DNA from: Flavobacterium sp. IB48
GTDB taxonomy: Bacteria > Bacteroidota > Bacteroidia > Flavobacteriales > Flavobacteriaceae
DNA: 64,000 nt
NCBI RefSeq assembly: GCF_016405855.1
Contig: NZ_JAEFCA010000006.1
Location: 203,748-267,747 of the forward strand
Direction: 5' to 3'
The notes beneath the pieces were generated by a model, which worked only from the letters and a program-made list of their open reading frames with translations, was not told the DNA's origin and made no database searches. Made by a program: the position numbers and the translations under genes. Below, one piece after another: positions 27,487 through 36,267 of the stretch (its first letter is position 1; each line of letters starts with the position of its first letter).

Positions 27487-27750
27487 TCAGTAATTGTTCG
27501 TAAATCTGGCGAATAGCGATGCAAACACAAAAAGCAGATTTAATACAGCAGGGAGCAGCAGCATATACAAAAAATTGTATGGATCGAAATGTTTAACCCC
27601 CTGATCCGTGAGATAAACCATTATTCCATCATAGCTCAGAAGATCTATGATGAAATATAGGCTGGCTGAGTTAATCACTAGGAGCAGAATACTGCAAATA
27701 ATAGCAGTTTCCCGCTCATAGTAGATCAACATTTTATCAATCAGGTTCAC
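27487..27750 (-). CDS. Small two-helix membrane protein
   Basis: 87 residues with two hydrophobic segments (about 15-37, TAIICSILLLVINSASLYFI, and 58-78, NFLYMLLLPAVLNLLFVFAS). It starts inside the last codons of the lipoprotein gene upstream (4-base overlap), so the pair is co-translated. I do not recognise the family. Confidence 0.55.
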   Translation of the reverse strand: MNLIDKMLIYYERETAIICSILLLVINSASLYFIIDLLSYDGIMVYLTDQGVKHFDPYNFLYMLLLPAVLNLLFVFASLFARFTNNY

Positions 27751-28472
27751 TGTGAGAGATTATTATCCTGACATAACCCAACGGTCAAAGCCATTTTAAG
27801 CGCCAAAACAAGGTTGTTTTCTGCTCCTGCAACTGTTGTTGCGGCAATTCTTGAAATACCTGTTTCCCAATCTTTATCCTTTCTCTTTTCTTCATAAACA
27901 GAATATCGAACAACGGAAGTAGTAGTTAGGATGATTCGTTTATCATTACTGGTAAGTACACTACTATTGAGAATACCTGCCTCATAGGAAACAATCATTG
28001 AATGGATATCCCCATAGGAATCATCAGTAGCCAAGAGCAGGGAATCGACAAATGAGATGAGGCTTATCTTGGCATTGACTCCTAGAGTTGATGCTCCGAG
28101 TACATCATTCATCAGATCATCGTGATTTACTATCCAGATAATTTCTGGCAGTCTGGAAGACAAAGCAGAATCACTTGATAAAGACACTAACTCAGGATGT
28201 ATCGCTGAAATTGAATCAATTAAAATAGTAATATCTTCAATGGACTGCGAATTAAAATCGGTCTGGTCCAGAGTTTCCAGGATTTCATTGTGAATGCTTC
28301 CTGCGATATCAAATGGATTTGCAGAATTACCAGGTCCGATAACTAATTTCTTTGCACTTTGTTCTACATGTGCAGTTTTCGTCATTTCTCCTGTATATTC
28401 AGCTATATATTCATCTGAACAGGCAATGGTGAACAATGGCAAAATTGCCAGACATACTTTTAAATTTTTCAT
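27747..28472 (-). CDS. Hypothetical lipoprotein
   Basis: 241 residues. The signal peptide MKNLKVCLAILPLFTIAC ends in a lipobox with Cys at residue 18. The mature part is soluble with many Ser/Asp/Ile residues and no recognised domain. It is coupled to the small membrane protein downstream by a 4-base overlap. No homologue recognised; a two-gene envelope unit is all that can be said. Confidence 0.6.
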   Translation of the reverse strand: MKNLKVCLAILPLFTIACSDEYIAEYTGEMTKTAHVEQSAKKLVIGPGNSANPFDIAGSIHNEILETLDQTDFNSQSIEDITILIDSISAIHPELVSLSSDSALSSRLPEIIWIVNHDDLMNDVLGASTLGVNAKISLISFVDSLLLATDDSYGDIHSMIVSYEAGILNSSVLTSNDKRIILTTTSVVRYSVYEEKRKDKDWETGISRIAATTVAGAENNLVLALKMALTVGLCQDNNLSQ

Positions 28473-28841
28473 GTGTACGTTTGTGTTAAATGTGACTGAT
28501 TACTTTTTTTTCGTCAGTTCATTTTTCACCCGGGGAAAGCTGAACAGAATCTGGGATTTAATCCAGATTTTTTGCTTTGAATTCAGAGCCAAAACTAAAA
28601 GCGATAACTGAATCCCGCAAATGGTTGCCTGTACATTTCCAGTATTTTGACTACCCTTTTTCTGAAAATCGACATACTATTTTGTCTATAACTTTTGTAG
28701 GTTTATCCTGTTTTTATTTTTATATTTGACTTATCTAAATTGCACTTAAACCACTCATTACCAACAACATGAAATAAATTAAAATTAAATAGCACCCAAT
28801 AAAAAAACGCCCCAAAACCTAATCAAAACCAAACCTAGCCT
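28473..28841. other. Divergent spacer with promoter for the TPR regulator
   Basis: 369 bp between divergent genes. On the plus strand TTTG at 28694-28697 and TATATTTG at 28721-28728 form a Bacteroidota-type promoter with a longer than usual 23-bp spacer. No open frame is supported. Confidence 0.45.
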
Positions 28842-30515
28842 ATGAATTCAAAGTATTTACTTGTAGTATCTTTATGTGCTGTACTTTTTACAAACGCCCA
28901 GTCTTTTAAGATTCCTGATTCTCTTAGAAATAGAAATTTTGACTATCTGTTTGATCGTATAGAAGACGATAATAACAGTAGTGAACAAAGGTCACTTTAC
29001 CTCCAGTCATTTTTAATGAAAGCAAAAATGGAAGAACATTGGGAAGAGCTTTCCAATGCGTACAAGAACTATGTTCACTATTCACCTGATAGACTTAAGC
29101 TCATCTATGCCGATAGTATGGTCATAGCAGCTAAAAGATCAAACAGCAATGAAATCATTGGATCAGCGTACCTTTCGAAAGGCATTGCGTATTATAGCCA
29201 GAAACGGCTTGCAGAAGCAATGGATATTTACTTAATTGCAGACCTTTATATAAAAAAAACAAACGATAAATACTTAATCTACAAAACGAAATACCGGATT
29301 GGACAGATAAAATTATATCTAGGATACTATAATGAGGCAGTTTCAATATTTCAGCAGTGCATCAGCTATTTTAAGGACTCTAATGATAGAGCGTATTTAG
29401 ACTCCCTGCATTCATTGGGGATATGTTATAGTAAGATCGGCAATTACGGGCTATGCACATCTATCAATGAAACAGGAATTGCCGAAGGGATAAGAATCGG
29501 AAATCGTGACATGGAACCATACTTCATACATTCTGAAGGAATAAACCAGTGTATGATCCACAATTATGCAATAGGTATCGAAAAAATACAATCTTCATTG
29601 TCTGGTATTCGCGCAAATAAAGATTTCTCTAATGTGATGATTGGGTATTTTTATATTGGAAAAAGTTACTGGGGTTTAGGCAATAAGGAAAAAGCGCTGG
29701 CTTACTTTGAAAAAGTTGACCAGAGCTATATGGAACGGGATTACATGCGTCCTGATTTAAGGGAAGCGTATGAGTTTATGATCTCCTATTACAAGGACAA
29801 AAATATGATTAAAGAACAGCTTAGGTATGTTGAAAAACTACTGGAGGTTGATAAGAAACTGCACCTGACATATACTTATCTTCAGGGAAAAATCCGTAAA
29901 GAATATGGTACTAAGGAGCTTGTTGACGAACAGCAAAAACTTAAAAACTCTCTTAATATCCGAAAATATAATGATCAGATATCCATTGCTATCATTGGGA
30001 GCATGTTCTTATTTATAGTGTATGGGATAGTGAGGCATTTTAAAAACAAAAAAGAATCAAGAAAGAGATACGAAGAGTTGGTACAAAAAATTGAAAATAT
30101 GGAAAAAGCCAAAGCTTATAAAGCTGATGACTCAGATTTTTCAATCAGCAAGGGGGCGGAAGCAGCGGTTTTACATAGTTTGCAAAAATTTGAAAATAGT
30201 AAAAAGTTTCTTGAAAGAGATTGGGACCTCACAAAGCTTGCAGGCTATTGTAATACCAATACCAAGTATTTGTCACTGATTATTTTGCGGCATAGAGGAA
30301 AAAAATTTAACGAATATATTAATGGCCTTAAGATTGATCATATTGCACAAAGGATCCGAAGTGAAAAAGTTTTGCAGAAATATAGTCACGAAGCACTTGC
30401 TGGGGAAGCAGGATTCAGCACTACCAGAAGGTTTGTTAAAGCCTTTGTTGGATGTACCGGGATAACTCCGAAATATTTTATTGAAGAAGCGAAAAAGGAA
30501 AATATACGAGGCTAA
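28842..30515 (+). CDS. Membrane-anchored TPR protein with C-terminal AraC-type DNA-binding domain
   Basis: 557 residues. A signal peptide (about 1-19, ending TNA) is followed by a tetratricopeptide region (about 60-360; e.g. GSAYLSKGIAYYSQKRLAEAMDIY, YLGYYNEAVSIFQQC compressed), one membrane helix (ISIAIIGSMFLFIVYGIV, about 378-395), a coiled-coil linker and a C-terminal AraC-like helix-turn-helix (about 440-557) including YCNTNTKYLSLIILRHRGKKF and AGFSTTRRFVKAF. This layout (periplasmic TPR, TM, cytoplasmic AraC domain) is common in Flavobacteriia and resembles one-piece sensor-regulators. Target unknown. Confidence 0.85.
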   Translation: MNSKYLLVVSLCAVLFTNAQSFKIPDSLRNRNFDYLFDRIEDDNNSSEQRSLYLQSFLMKAKMEEHWEELSNAYKNYVHYSPDRLKLIYADSMVIAAKRSNSNEIIGSAYLSKGIAYYSQKRLAEAMDIYLIADLYIKKTNDKYLIYKTKYRIGQIKLYLGYYNEAVSIFQQCISYFKDSNDRAYLDSLHSLGICYSKIGNYGLCTSINETGIAEGIRIGNRDMEPYFIHSEGINQCMIHNYAIGIEKIQSSLSGIRANKDFSNVMIGYFYIGKSYWGLGNKEKALAYFEKVDQSYMERDYMRPDLREAYEFMISYYKDKNMIKEQLRYVEKLLEVDKKLHLTYTYLQGKIRKEYGTKELVDEQQKLKNSLNIRKYNDQISIAIIGSMFLFIVYGIVRHFKNKKESRKRYEELVQKIENMEKAKAYKADDSDFSISKGAEAAVLHSLQKFENSKKFLERDWDLTKLAGYCNTNTKYLSLIILRHRGKKFNEYINGLKIDHIAQRIRSEKVLQKYSHEALAGEAGFSTTRRFVKAFVGCTGITPKYFIEEAKKENIRG

Positions 30516-30610
30516 AACGCTTCTAATTGTACTATTATAACTTAATCAGATATTTTTGTAATAATATGCCAAGTAAAGTTTAAAAACAGGAAATAGTTTA
30601 ACATTTTATT

Positions 30611-30642
30611 TTCTGCAGCTAAGAAGCAAACTTTTATTTTTG
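30611..30642 (+). promoter_or_regulatory. Promoter of the histone gene
   Basis: A TAnnTTTG box (TATTTTTG, 30635-30642) is preceded 19 bp upstream by TTCTG at 30611-30615, a one-mismatch -33 element. The start codon is 26 bp downstream. Confidence 0.5.
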
Positions 30643-30667
30643 CCGACTAATTTAATAAAATATTATT

Positions 30668-30841
30668 ATGAAAGATTTAGTAGCAAAAATTAATGCAGAA
30701 ATCGAAACATTCAAAACAGAATCTGAATCTCTAACTGAGAAAGGCATTAAAGCAGCTGGAGCTAGAGCTCGTAAATCAAGTTTAGAACTTGAAAAATTAT
30801 TTAAAGAATTTAGAAAAGTTTCTATTGCAGAATCGAAGTAA
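30668..30841 (+). CDS. Hc1-type histone H1-like protein
   Basis: 57 residues. It starts MKDLVAKINAEIETFKTESE and continues with GIKAAGARARKSSLELEKLFKEFRKVS in short blocks, a Lys/Arg/Ala-rich helical protein matching the small histone H1-like (Hc1 family) proteins found once in most Flavobacteriia. It probably binds and compacts DNA in the nucleoid. It has its own promoter and a perfect downstream terminator, so it is monocistronic. As a core chromosomal gene it suggests that the conjugative element has ended by this point. Confidence 0.85.
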   Translation: MKDLVAKINAEIETFKTESESLTEKGIKAAGARARKSSLELEKLFKEFRKVSIAESK

Positions 30842-30862
30842 TAATTTCTCTTGATTTTAATT

Positions 30863-30893
30863 AATCCTTTTAGAATTCTAAAAGGATTTTTTT
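30863..30893 (+). terminator. Intrinsic terminator of the histone gene
   Basis: A perfect 26-bp palindrome (30863-30888; AATCCTTTTAGAA and its complement) is followed by a T-run to 30893, 22 bp after the stop codon. Confidence 0.92.
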
Positions 30894-31001
30894 GTCAATC
30901 TCTCAAGTAAATTATTCTCAAAATAATCTTATAGTTCACGTATTGTCACTTAATCTATCCAAAAAAAAATTATCTCTTAATCCTAAATTTATATCTGCTC
31001 T

Positions 31002-31310
31002 TTATTTGGATATGGTCTTTCTAAATATATTAATATCGATATCTCTAAGGGTATCATAAATTTTAGAAAAATCTGTAAGCGAGAAACCAATTGCTTCAAT
31101 AATTAAAAATAATGTCAAAGAATTAGGAATTGATTTTGCATTAAAAGTATCGGAGACAGTAGCTTTTCTAATATTTGCGGCTAAAGCAATTTTATTGTAG
31201 CTCTGCGTACTTGGCAAGCTACCATTGCTTTCTAATAACCTTCGTAGGCTAATTGCAATCTTTAATTTAGTATAATCGTCTAACTCCTTTTTCACAATTG
31301 CAATTAACAT
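31002..31310 (-). CDS. XRE-like helix-turn-helix regulator
   Basis: 102 residues. The centre PSTQSYNKIALAANIRKATV followed by SDTFNAKSIPNSLTLFLII (about 35-75) is a Cro/C1-type DNA-binding fold. A 26-bp region with a perfect 10-bp inverted repeat lies 15 bp upstream of its start and overlaps a promoter facing the susC leader. Autorepression and control of the leader transcript are therefore likely, but this is inference from layout. Confidence 0.7.
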   Translation of the reverse strand: MLIAIVKKELDDYTKLKIAISLRRLLESNGSLPSTQSYNKIALAANIRKATVSDTFNAKSIPNSLTLFLIIEAIGFSLTDFSKIYDTLRDIDINIFRKTISK

Positions 31311-31324
31311 TAACTAAAATTATT

Positions 31325-31350
31325 TATCGGTACGTTTTGGCGTACCGATA
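31325..31350. promoter_or_regulatory. Operator: perfect inverted repeat
   Basis: TATCGGTACG (31325-31334) and CGTACCGATA (31341-31350) are perfect complements around TTTTGG. The repeat covers the -33 element of the rightward promoter and lies just upstream of the divergent helix-turn-helix gene, the classic position for a repressor site. Confidence 0.72.
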
Positions 31351-31366
31351 AATTTTAATATATTTG
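31336..31366 (+). promoter_or_regulatory. Promoter of the susC leader transcript
   Basis: TTTG at 31336-31339, exactly 19 bp, then TATATTTG at 31359-31366: a consensus Bacteroidota housekeeping promoter. Transcription would start near 31373 and run into the structured leader. Confidence 0.78.
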
Positions 31367-31467
31367 TCTCATTATTACAAGTTTGTAATTTATTATTGCG
31401 ATTCTTCATGAAAACATTTGAAGCATTCGCTTAGAATCTCGCTTTTGAAAACTGGTAATTTTTAATT

Positions 31468-31576
31468 AGGAACGAGATAATAAGTATGATGCTCACGTCT
31501 GAGGCGTGGGCTCACTTATTGTTCCTGGGTATACCAGTACCTCAAAGGCAGTAAGTTGAGTTCCATGCTTTTTTTT
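31468..31576 (+). ncRNA. Structured leader RNA with alternative pairings and a terminator
   Basis: A three-way-junction fold is visible: GGAAC (31469) with GTTCC (31560); GCTCACG (31491) with CGTGGGC (31505); CTCACTTATTG (31511) with CAGTAAGTTGAG (31549), the last enclosing CTGG/CCAG (31525/31534). A run of eight T at 31569-31576 makes this a terminator form. A competing fold pairs AATAAGT (31479) with ACTTATT (31514) and AGGAAC (31468) with GTTCCT (31521), which would break the terminator stem. It is either an attenuator/riboswitch-like element upstream of susC or a small RNA with its own terminator. The family is not identified. Confidence 0.6.
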
Positions 31577-31690
31577 ATAACTCCATTTTACTATTCTATG
31601 CCGACGTACAATTATCAGTGAAGCATTTGCAAATCCTAAGTTTAACCTATTAAAACAAAATTTATTGAGATAAAAACTATTTATTATGCC

Positions 31691-31760
31691 TATTAAGCCG
31701 TTGCTTAATACATAAAAAATGATCCTCTACTTCGTCTGGAAAACTAGTATAGAGGATCAT
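31691..31760 (+). repeat. Two hairpins in the susC 5' leader
   Basis: TATTAAGC-CGTT-GCTTAATA at 31691-31710 is a perfect 8-bp hairpin. ATGATCCTCTA (31719-31729) pairs perfectly with TAGAGGATCAT (31750-31760) around a 20-nt loop. Neither is followed by a T-run; they may be mRNA-stability or regulatory structures 40 bp before susC. Confidence 0.6.
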
Positions 31761-31800
31761 AGCTAATCGAACTAATGTATAAATTAACCAATCCAATATT

Positions 31801-34800
31801 ATGAATAATTTTTCATTTTACAAGGATGGAAAAGCTTTTTATTGCCTATTTTTTCTTGGCTTCTTCCTGACTTTTTCATCACTATATGCTAAAAATTCTT
31901 TTCGGCATATCTCCAAAATTTTCCAACAATATAAAATACAGGGAACTATCACTGATGGCATCAATCCTCTGCCGGGTGTAACTATTGCCATAAAAAACAA
32001 ATTGAACACTTCCATTGTATCGGATTATAGTGGACAATATGCTCTTTTAGCATCTCCTTATGATACTTTAGTTGTATCATTTATCGGATTTAAAACCGTC
32101 TTGGTCCCAATTAATAATCGAAAAACAGTAGATATTCAATTACAATTCGATACGACAACCTTACAAGAAGTAAAAGTTAATGCAGGCTATTATTCGGTTA
32201 AAGAAAGTGAGCGCACAGGAAGCATTGCCAAAATAACATCCAAAGATATTGAGAAGCAACCCGTGAGTAATGTACTGGCAACAATGCAGGGAAGAATGGC
32301 AGGGGTAAATATTGTTCAGACCACAGGTGTACCGGGAGGAGGATTTGACATTCAAATACGGGGACAGAATAGTTTACGCCTGAGTGGAAACAATCCACTT
32401 TATATTATCGATGGTGTTCCCTATTCTTCCGATCCTATCGGCACTGGAATTAATTCGGCAGTACTGCCCACACAGCCAAACCCACTGAATAGTATCAATC
32501 CCGATCAAATCGAAAGTATAGAAGTATTGAAAGATGCAGATGCCACGGCAATTTACGGATCTCGCGGAGCCAACGGAGTAGTACTGGTCACCACCAAAAA
32601 AGGCAAATCAGGAAAAACTAAATTTTCTGCCAAGCTTTCCACAGGAACAGGTACCGTAACACGCTTTATGGATCTTATGAACACACAGCAATATCTGGAA
32701 ATGCGAAGAGAAGCTTTTGCCAATGATGGAATTTCTCCCCCTGATTATGCCTATGATGTAAACGGGACATGGGATCAAAGCCGATATACAGACTGGCAAA
32801 AAGAACTGCTTGGCGGTACCGCTCTTATTACCGATATCCAAACATCCCTTTCAGGAGGTTCAGAGCAGACACAATTTTTATTAAGCGGTAATTTTAATAA
32901 ACAGACCACTGTTTTTCCGGGCGACTTTCATTATAAAAAAGCGAATCTGCACCTCAACGTCAATCATGAATCTGAAAACAAAAAATTCAGAACGAGCATC
33001 TCGGTTGGTTATACAATGCAAAACAATAACCAGCCCCGGATGGATTTAATGCGTGAAGCCGTGAATATGTCACCTAATGCTCCGGCGCTTTATAACCCGG
33101 ACGGCACCCTGAATTGGGAAAATAATACGTTCAATAATCCGCTTAGAAATCTCGAAGGAAAATATAAAGCCGACACAAATGACTTGATTGCAAATGCAAT
33201 GTTATCCTATAAATTAACAGATAAGTTAGAGCTGAAATCAAGTTTTGGATATACTGCACTTGGTAATTCCGAAACCACAGCCAACCCTTCTACAAGATAC
33301 AATCCTGCCTTTGGGCTGGGTCCTGAATTTTCCACGCTTATTGTAAGCGGTGCTGATCGCAGCTCATGGATCATAGAACCCCAGCTGAATTGGTACAAAA
33401 CCATTGGACAGGGAAAAATTGATATTTTGGTTGGAGGTACTTTCCAATCCCAGCAAAGCAATCAACTGGTACAATACGCTTCTGGATTTCCCAGCAACAG
33501 TCTGATTTATAATCTTGCCTCTGCATCAAATATTTTCACGATGGTCAGTGATGAAACCCAGTACAAGTACCAAGCATTTTTTGGACGGGTTAACTATAAC
33601 TGGCAGGAAAAATACATAATCAATCTTACAGGACGAAGAGACGGATCAAGCCGTTTTGGCCCTGCGGATCAGTTTGCAACTTTCGGTGCAGTTGGGGCCG
33701 CATGGTTGTTCTCCAAAGAAAATATATTTAAAAACAGTACTGTTTTAAGTTTTGGAAAACTAAGAACAAGCTATGGACTTACCGGAAATGACCAAATTGG
33801 CGATTACCAATATATGGACACCTATGCTTCCACCGGAATTAATTACGGAGGTACAATTGGACTACAGCCAACAAGACTGTTCAACCCTAATTTTGGATGG
33901 GAAACCAACAGGAAATTTGAAGTAGCACTTGAAACCGGTTTTTTTAATGACCGCATATTTATAACCGCTGCCTGGTACAGTAATAAATCTTCCAATCAGC
34001 TCACAGGAATACCACTGCCGGGTATAACGGGCTTCCCGACTTTACAAGCCAATTTGGATGCTACAGTGCAGAACAGGGGAACAGAGCTGACCCTGCGTAC
34101 AGTGAACATTCAAAGAAAAGATTTTAATTGGAGTACCAATTTTAATTTGACCATAGCCAAAAATAAACTCTTGGAATTTCCCAATTTAGAGAGTTCTACC
34201 TATGCAAATCAATATGTAATTGGTGAATCACTCAACATTCAGAAAGTCTATCATTTTACAGACGTGGACAAACAGACAGGCTTTTACACTTTTGAAGACG
34301 ACAATGGCGATGGACAGCTAACGGCTACAGAAGATAAAAAAACGATAAAAGATTTTAGTCCCGAGTATTATGGCGGATTGCAAAACACGCTCAAATACAA
34401 ACGCTGGCAATTAGATTTTTTATTCCAATTTGTAAAACAAATCAATTATAACCAGTCTATTTATTTTGGAGTACCGGGTTCGGGTAGCAATCAGCCTGTA
34501 GCTGCACTGGAGCGTTGGCAAAAGGCAGGTGACAGCAAACCTTATCCAATCTACACCGACGGTACCAACAGCGCCGCAGTGGATGCCTACTACAAATATT
34601 TTGAAAGTGATGGGGCAATCAGCGATGCTTCTTACATTAGGCTGAAAAACATTTCAATTTCATATGAATTACCTCTAAAAGACTTGCAATGCAGGGTGTT
34701 TTTTGAAGGGCAGAATGTACTGACTTTCACCAAATACAAAGGAGCCGATCCTGAATTTAAATCTTCAGGTTATCTGCCTCCGCTTCGAGTCCTTTCGGCG

Positions 34801-34821
34801 GGAATCCAGTTTAGTTTTTAA
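31801..34821 (+). CDS. SusC/RagA-family TonB-dependent outer-membrane transporter
   Basis: 1006 residues. Signal-like hydrophobic segment at about 12-29; CarboxypepD_reg-like domain at about 45-125 (QGTITDGINPLPGVTIAIKN); plug at about 145-270 with IRGQNSLRLSGNNPLYIIDG and IEVLKDADATAIYGSRGANG, diagnostic of SusC/RagA; then the 22-strand barrel ending in aromatic F (AGIQFSF). It imports a substrate captured by the SusD partner, powered by TonB. The next genes are a susD gene and an S9 peptidase, so peptides are the probable substrate. No anti-sigma/sigma pair is adjacent; a structured leader lies upstream. Confidence 0.94.
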   Translation: MNNFSFYKDGKAFYCLFFLGFFLTFSSLYAKNSFRHISKIFQQYKIQGTITDGINPLPGVTIAIKNKLNTSIVSDYSGQYALLASPYDTLVVSFIGFKTVLVPINNRKTVDIQLQFDTTTLQEVKVNAGYYSVKESERTGSIAKITSKDIEKQPVSNVLATMQGRMAGVNIVQTTGVPGGGFDIQIRGQNSLRLSGNNPLYIIDGVPYSSDPIGTGINSAVLPTQPNPLNSINPDQIESIEVLKDADATAIYGSRGANGVVLVTTKKGKSGKTKFSAKLSTGTGTVTRFMDLMNTQQYLEMRREAFANDGISPPDYAYDVNGTWDQSRYTDWQKELLGGTALITDIQTSLSGGSEQTQFLLSGNFNKQTTVFPGDFHYKKANLHLNVNHESENKKFRTSISVGYTMQNNNQPRMDLMREAVNMSPNAPALYNPDGTLNWENNTFNNPLRNLEGKYKADTNDLIANAMLSYKLTDKLELKSSFGYTALGNSETTANPSTRYNPAFGLGPEFSTLIVSGADRSSWIIEPQLNWYKTIGQGKIDILVGGTFQSQQSNQLVQYASGFPSNSLIYNLASASNIFTMVSDETQYKYQAFFGRVNYNWQEKYIINLTGRRDGSSRFGPADQFATFGAVGAAWLFSKENIFKNSTVLSFGKLRTSYGLTGNDQIGDYQYMDTYASTGINYGGTIGLQPTRLFNPNFGWETNRKFEVALETGFFNDRIFITAAWYSNKSSNQLTGIPLPGITGFPTLQANLDATVQNRGTELTLRTVNIQRKDFNWSTNFNLTIAKNKLLEFPNLESSTYANQYVIGESLNIQKVYHFTDVDKQTGFYTFEDDNGDGQLTATEDKKTIKDFSPEYYGGLQNTLKYKRWQLDFLFQFVKQINYNQSIYFGVPGSGSNQPVAALERWQKAGDSKPYPIYTDGTNSAAVDAYYKYFESDGAISDASYIRLKNISISYELPLKDLQCRVFFEGQNVLTFTKYKGADPEFKSSGYLPPLRVLSAGIQFSF

Positions 34822-34836
34822 TTTAAAATAGAAAAC

Positions 34837-36267
34837 ATGAAAAATTTAAACATAAATAATTTGCACACGGGGAATTCCAGCACTGGAATCTGGAATTCAG
34901 CTTTTTGGAAATTCCCCCTATTGCTGTTTGTTCTAATGATAAATGCCTGTGATGATTTTGTAGAAGTTGATCTGCCGAATTCACAGCTTACAGCCAATGC
35001 TGTCTTTGAAGAAAAAGCGACAGCCAATGCGGCCATGACCGATATCTATTCAAAAATCAGAGATGCGGGACTGCTCACAGGTTCAGCATCAGGATTATCC
35101 TTTTTACTGGGAAATTATACTGATGAGCTGAAATTTTACGGGGACCCGCAAAATGGCGCTGTTCCCTTTTACAACAATTCCCTGATTGCATCCAATGTCG
35201 ATGTAAAAGGACTATGGGACAGCAGTTACAATCAGATTTATGCTGCCAATGCAGTTATAGAAGGCGTACAGGCATCCGCCTCTTTAGCCACTGCTGACAA
35301 AAATCAACTAAAAGGGGAAGCGCTTTTCATAAGAGCATTACTGCATTTTTATCTCACCAATTTATTTGGGGCTGTTCCTTATATCACTACCACAAATTAT
35401 GAGCAAAACCGACATGCCCAGAAAGTGTCAGTCAATACTGTCTATGCAACTACTAAGATCGATTTAGAACTGGCAGTACAGCTTTTACCTGAAAATTACA
35501 TTTCAGAAGACCGAATTCGTCCTAATAAATATACTGCTCATGCATTACTGGCAAGAGTGGATCTCTATGCCGGACTTTGGGATGAAGCTTCTAATGAAGC
35601 ATCGGCAGTATTGAATAATACAGGAGTGTATATTGATGAAGAGGATCTTGATAAAATTTTCCTTAAAGAAAGTACAGGAACTATTTGGCAGTTAGCTCCC
35701 GGCTTTAGCGGTGGGAACACTTTAGAAAGTGTTACGTTTAATTTTACCAGCACGCCGCCTCCTTTATCGGCGCTTACCGATGATTTCGTCTCGGTCTTTA
35801 CTGACAATGACCTGCGAAAAACACATTGGATAAAAGCCGTTTCGGATGGTTCTGGTATTTGGTATCATCCTTTTAAGTACAAATATTCCGATACTGACTC
35901 ATCAAGGGAGTATTCGATCATCTTTCGTCTTGCCGAAATGTATCTTATCAGGGCTGAAGCGCGCGCGCATACAGGTGATTTAATTGGAGCTAAAGAAGAC
36001 CTGAACAAAATAAGAAGTTCTGCCGGACTTCCGGATACAGAGGCCACTTCACAAACAGAAATTCTCGATGCCATTCTTCGGGAAAGACAATTGGAATTAT
36101 TTACCGAATTTGGGCATCGTTTTTTCGATTTAAAACGCTTTAACAAAATTCAGTCTGTTTTAACAGCCGTAAAAACCGGCTGGGATACCCATGATGCTTT
36201 ATTTCCGATTCCCGAAGTAGAACTGAATCTCAATGGGAATTTAAAACCTCAAAATGCAGGGTACTGA
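34837..36267 (+). CDS. SusD/RagB-family substrate-binding lipoprotein
   Basis: 476 residues. The N-terminus is unusually long for a signal (Cys at residue 38 in LMINACDD), but no better start exists. The fold is SusD-like: TPR-type helices, GEALFIRALLHFYLTNLFGAVP near 160, and the C-terminal block AEMYLIRAEARAHTGDLIGA followed by ERQLELFTEFGHRFFDLKRF, typical of RagB/SusD. It caps the SusC barrel at the cell surface. It is 15 bp after susC and overlaps the peptidase start (TGATG). Confidence 0.94.
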   Translation: MKNLNINNLHTGNSSTGIWNSAFWKFPLLLFVLMINACDDFVEVDLPNSQLTANAVFEEKATANAAMTDIYSKIRDAGLLTGSASGLSFLLGNYTDELKFYGDPQNGAVPFYNNSLIASNVDVKGLWDSSYNQIYAANAVIEGVQASASLATADKNQLKGEALFIRALLHFYLTNLFGAVPYITTTNYEQNRHAQKVSVNTVYATTKIDLELAVQLLPENYISEDRIRPNKYTAHALLARVDLYAGLWDEASNEASAVLNNTGVYIDEEDLDKIFLKESTGTIWQLAPGFSGGNTLESVTFNFTSTPPPLSALTDDFVSVFTDNDLRKTHWIKAVSDGSGIWYHPFKYKYSDTDSSREYSIIFRLAEMYLIRAEARAHTGDLIGAKEDLNKIRSSAGLPDTEATSQTEILDAILRERQLELFTEFGHRFFDLKRFNKIQSVLTAVKTGWDTHDALFPIPEVELNLNGNLKPQNAGY

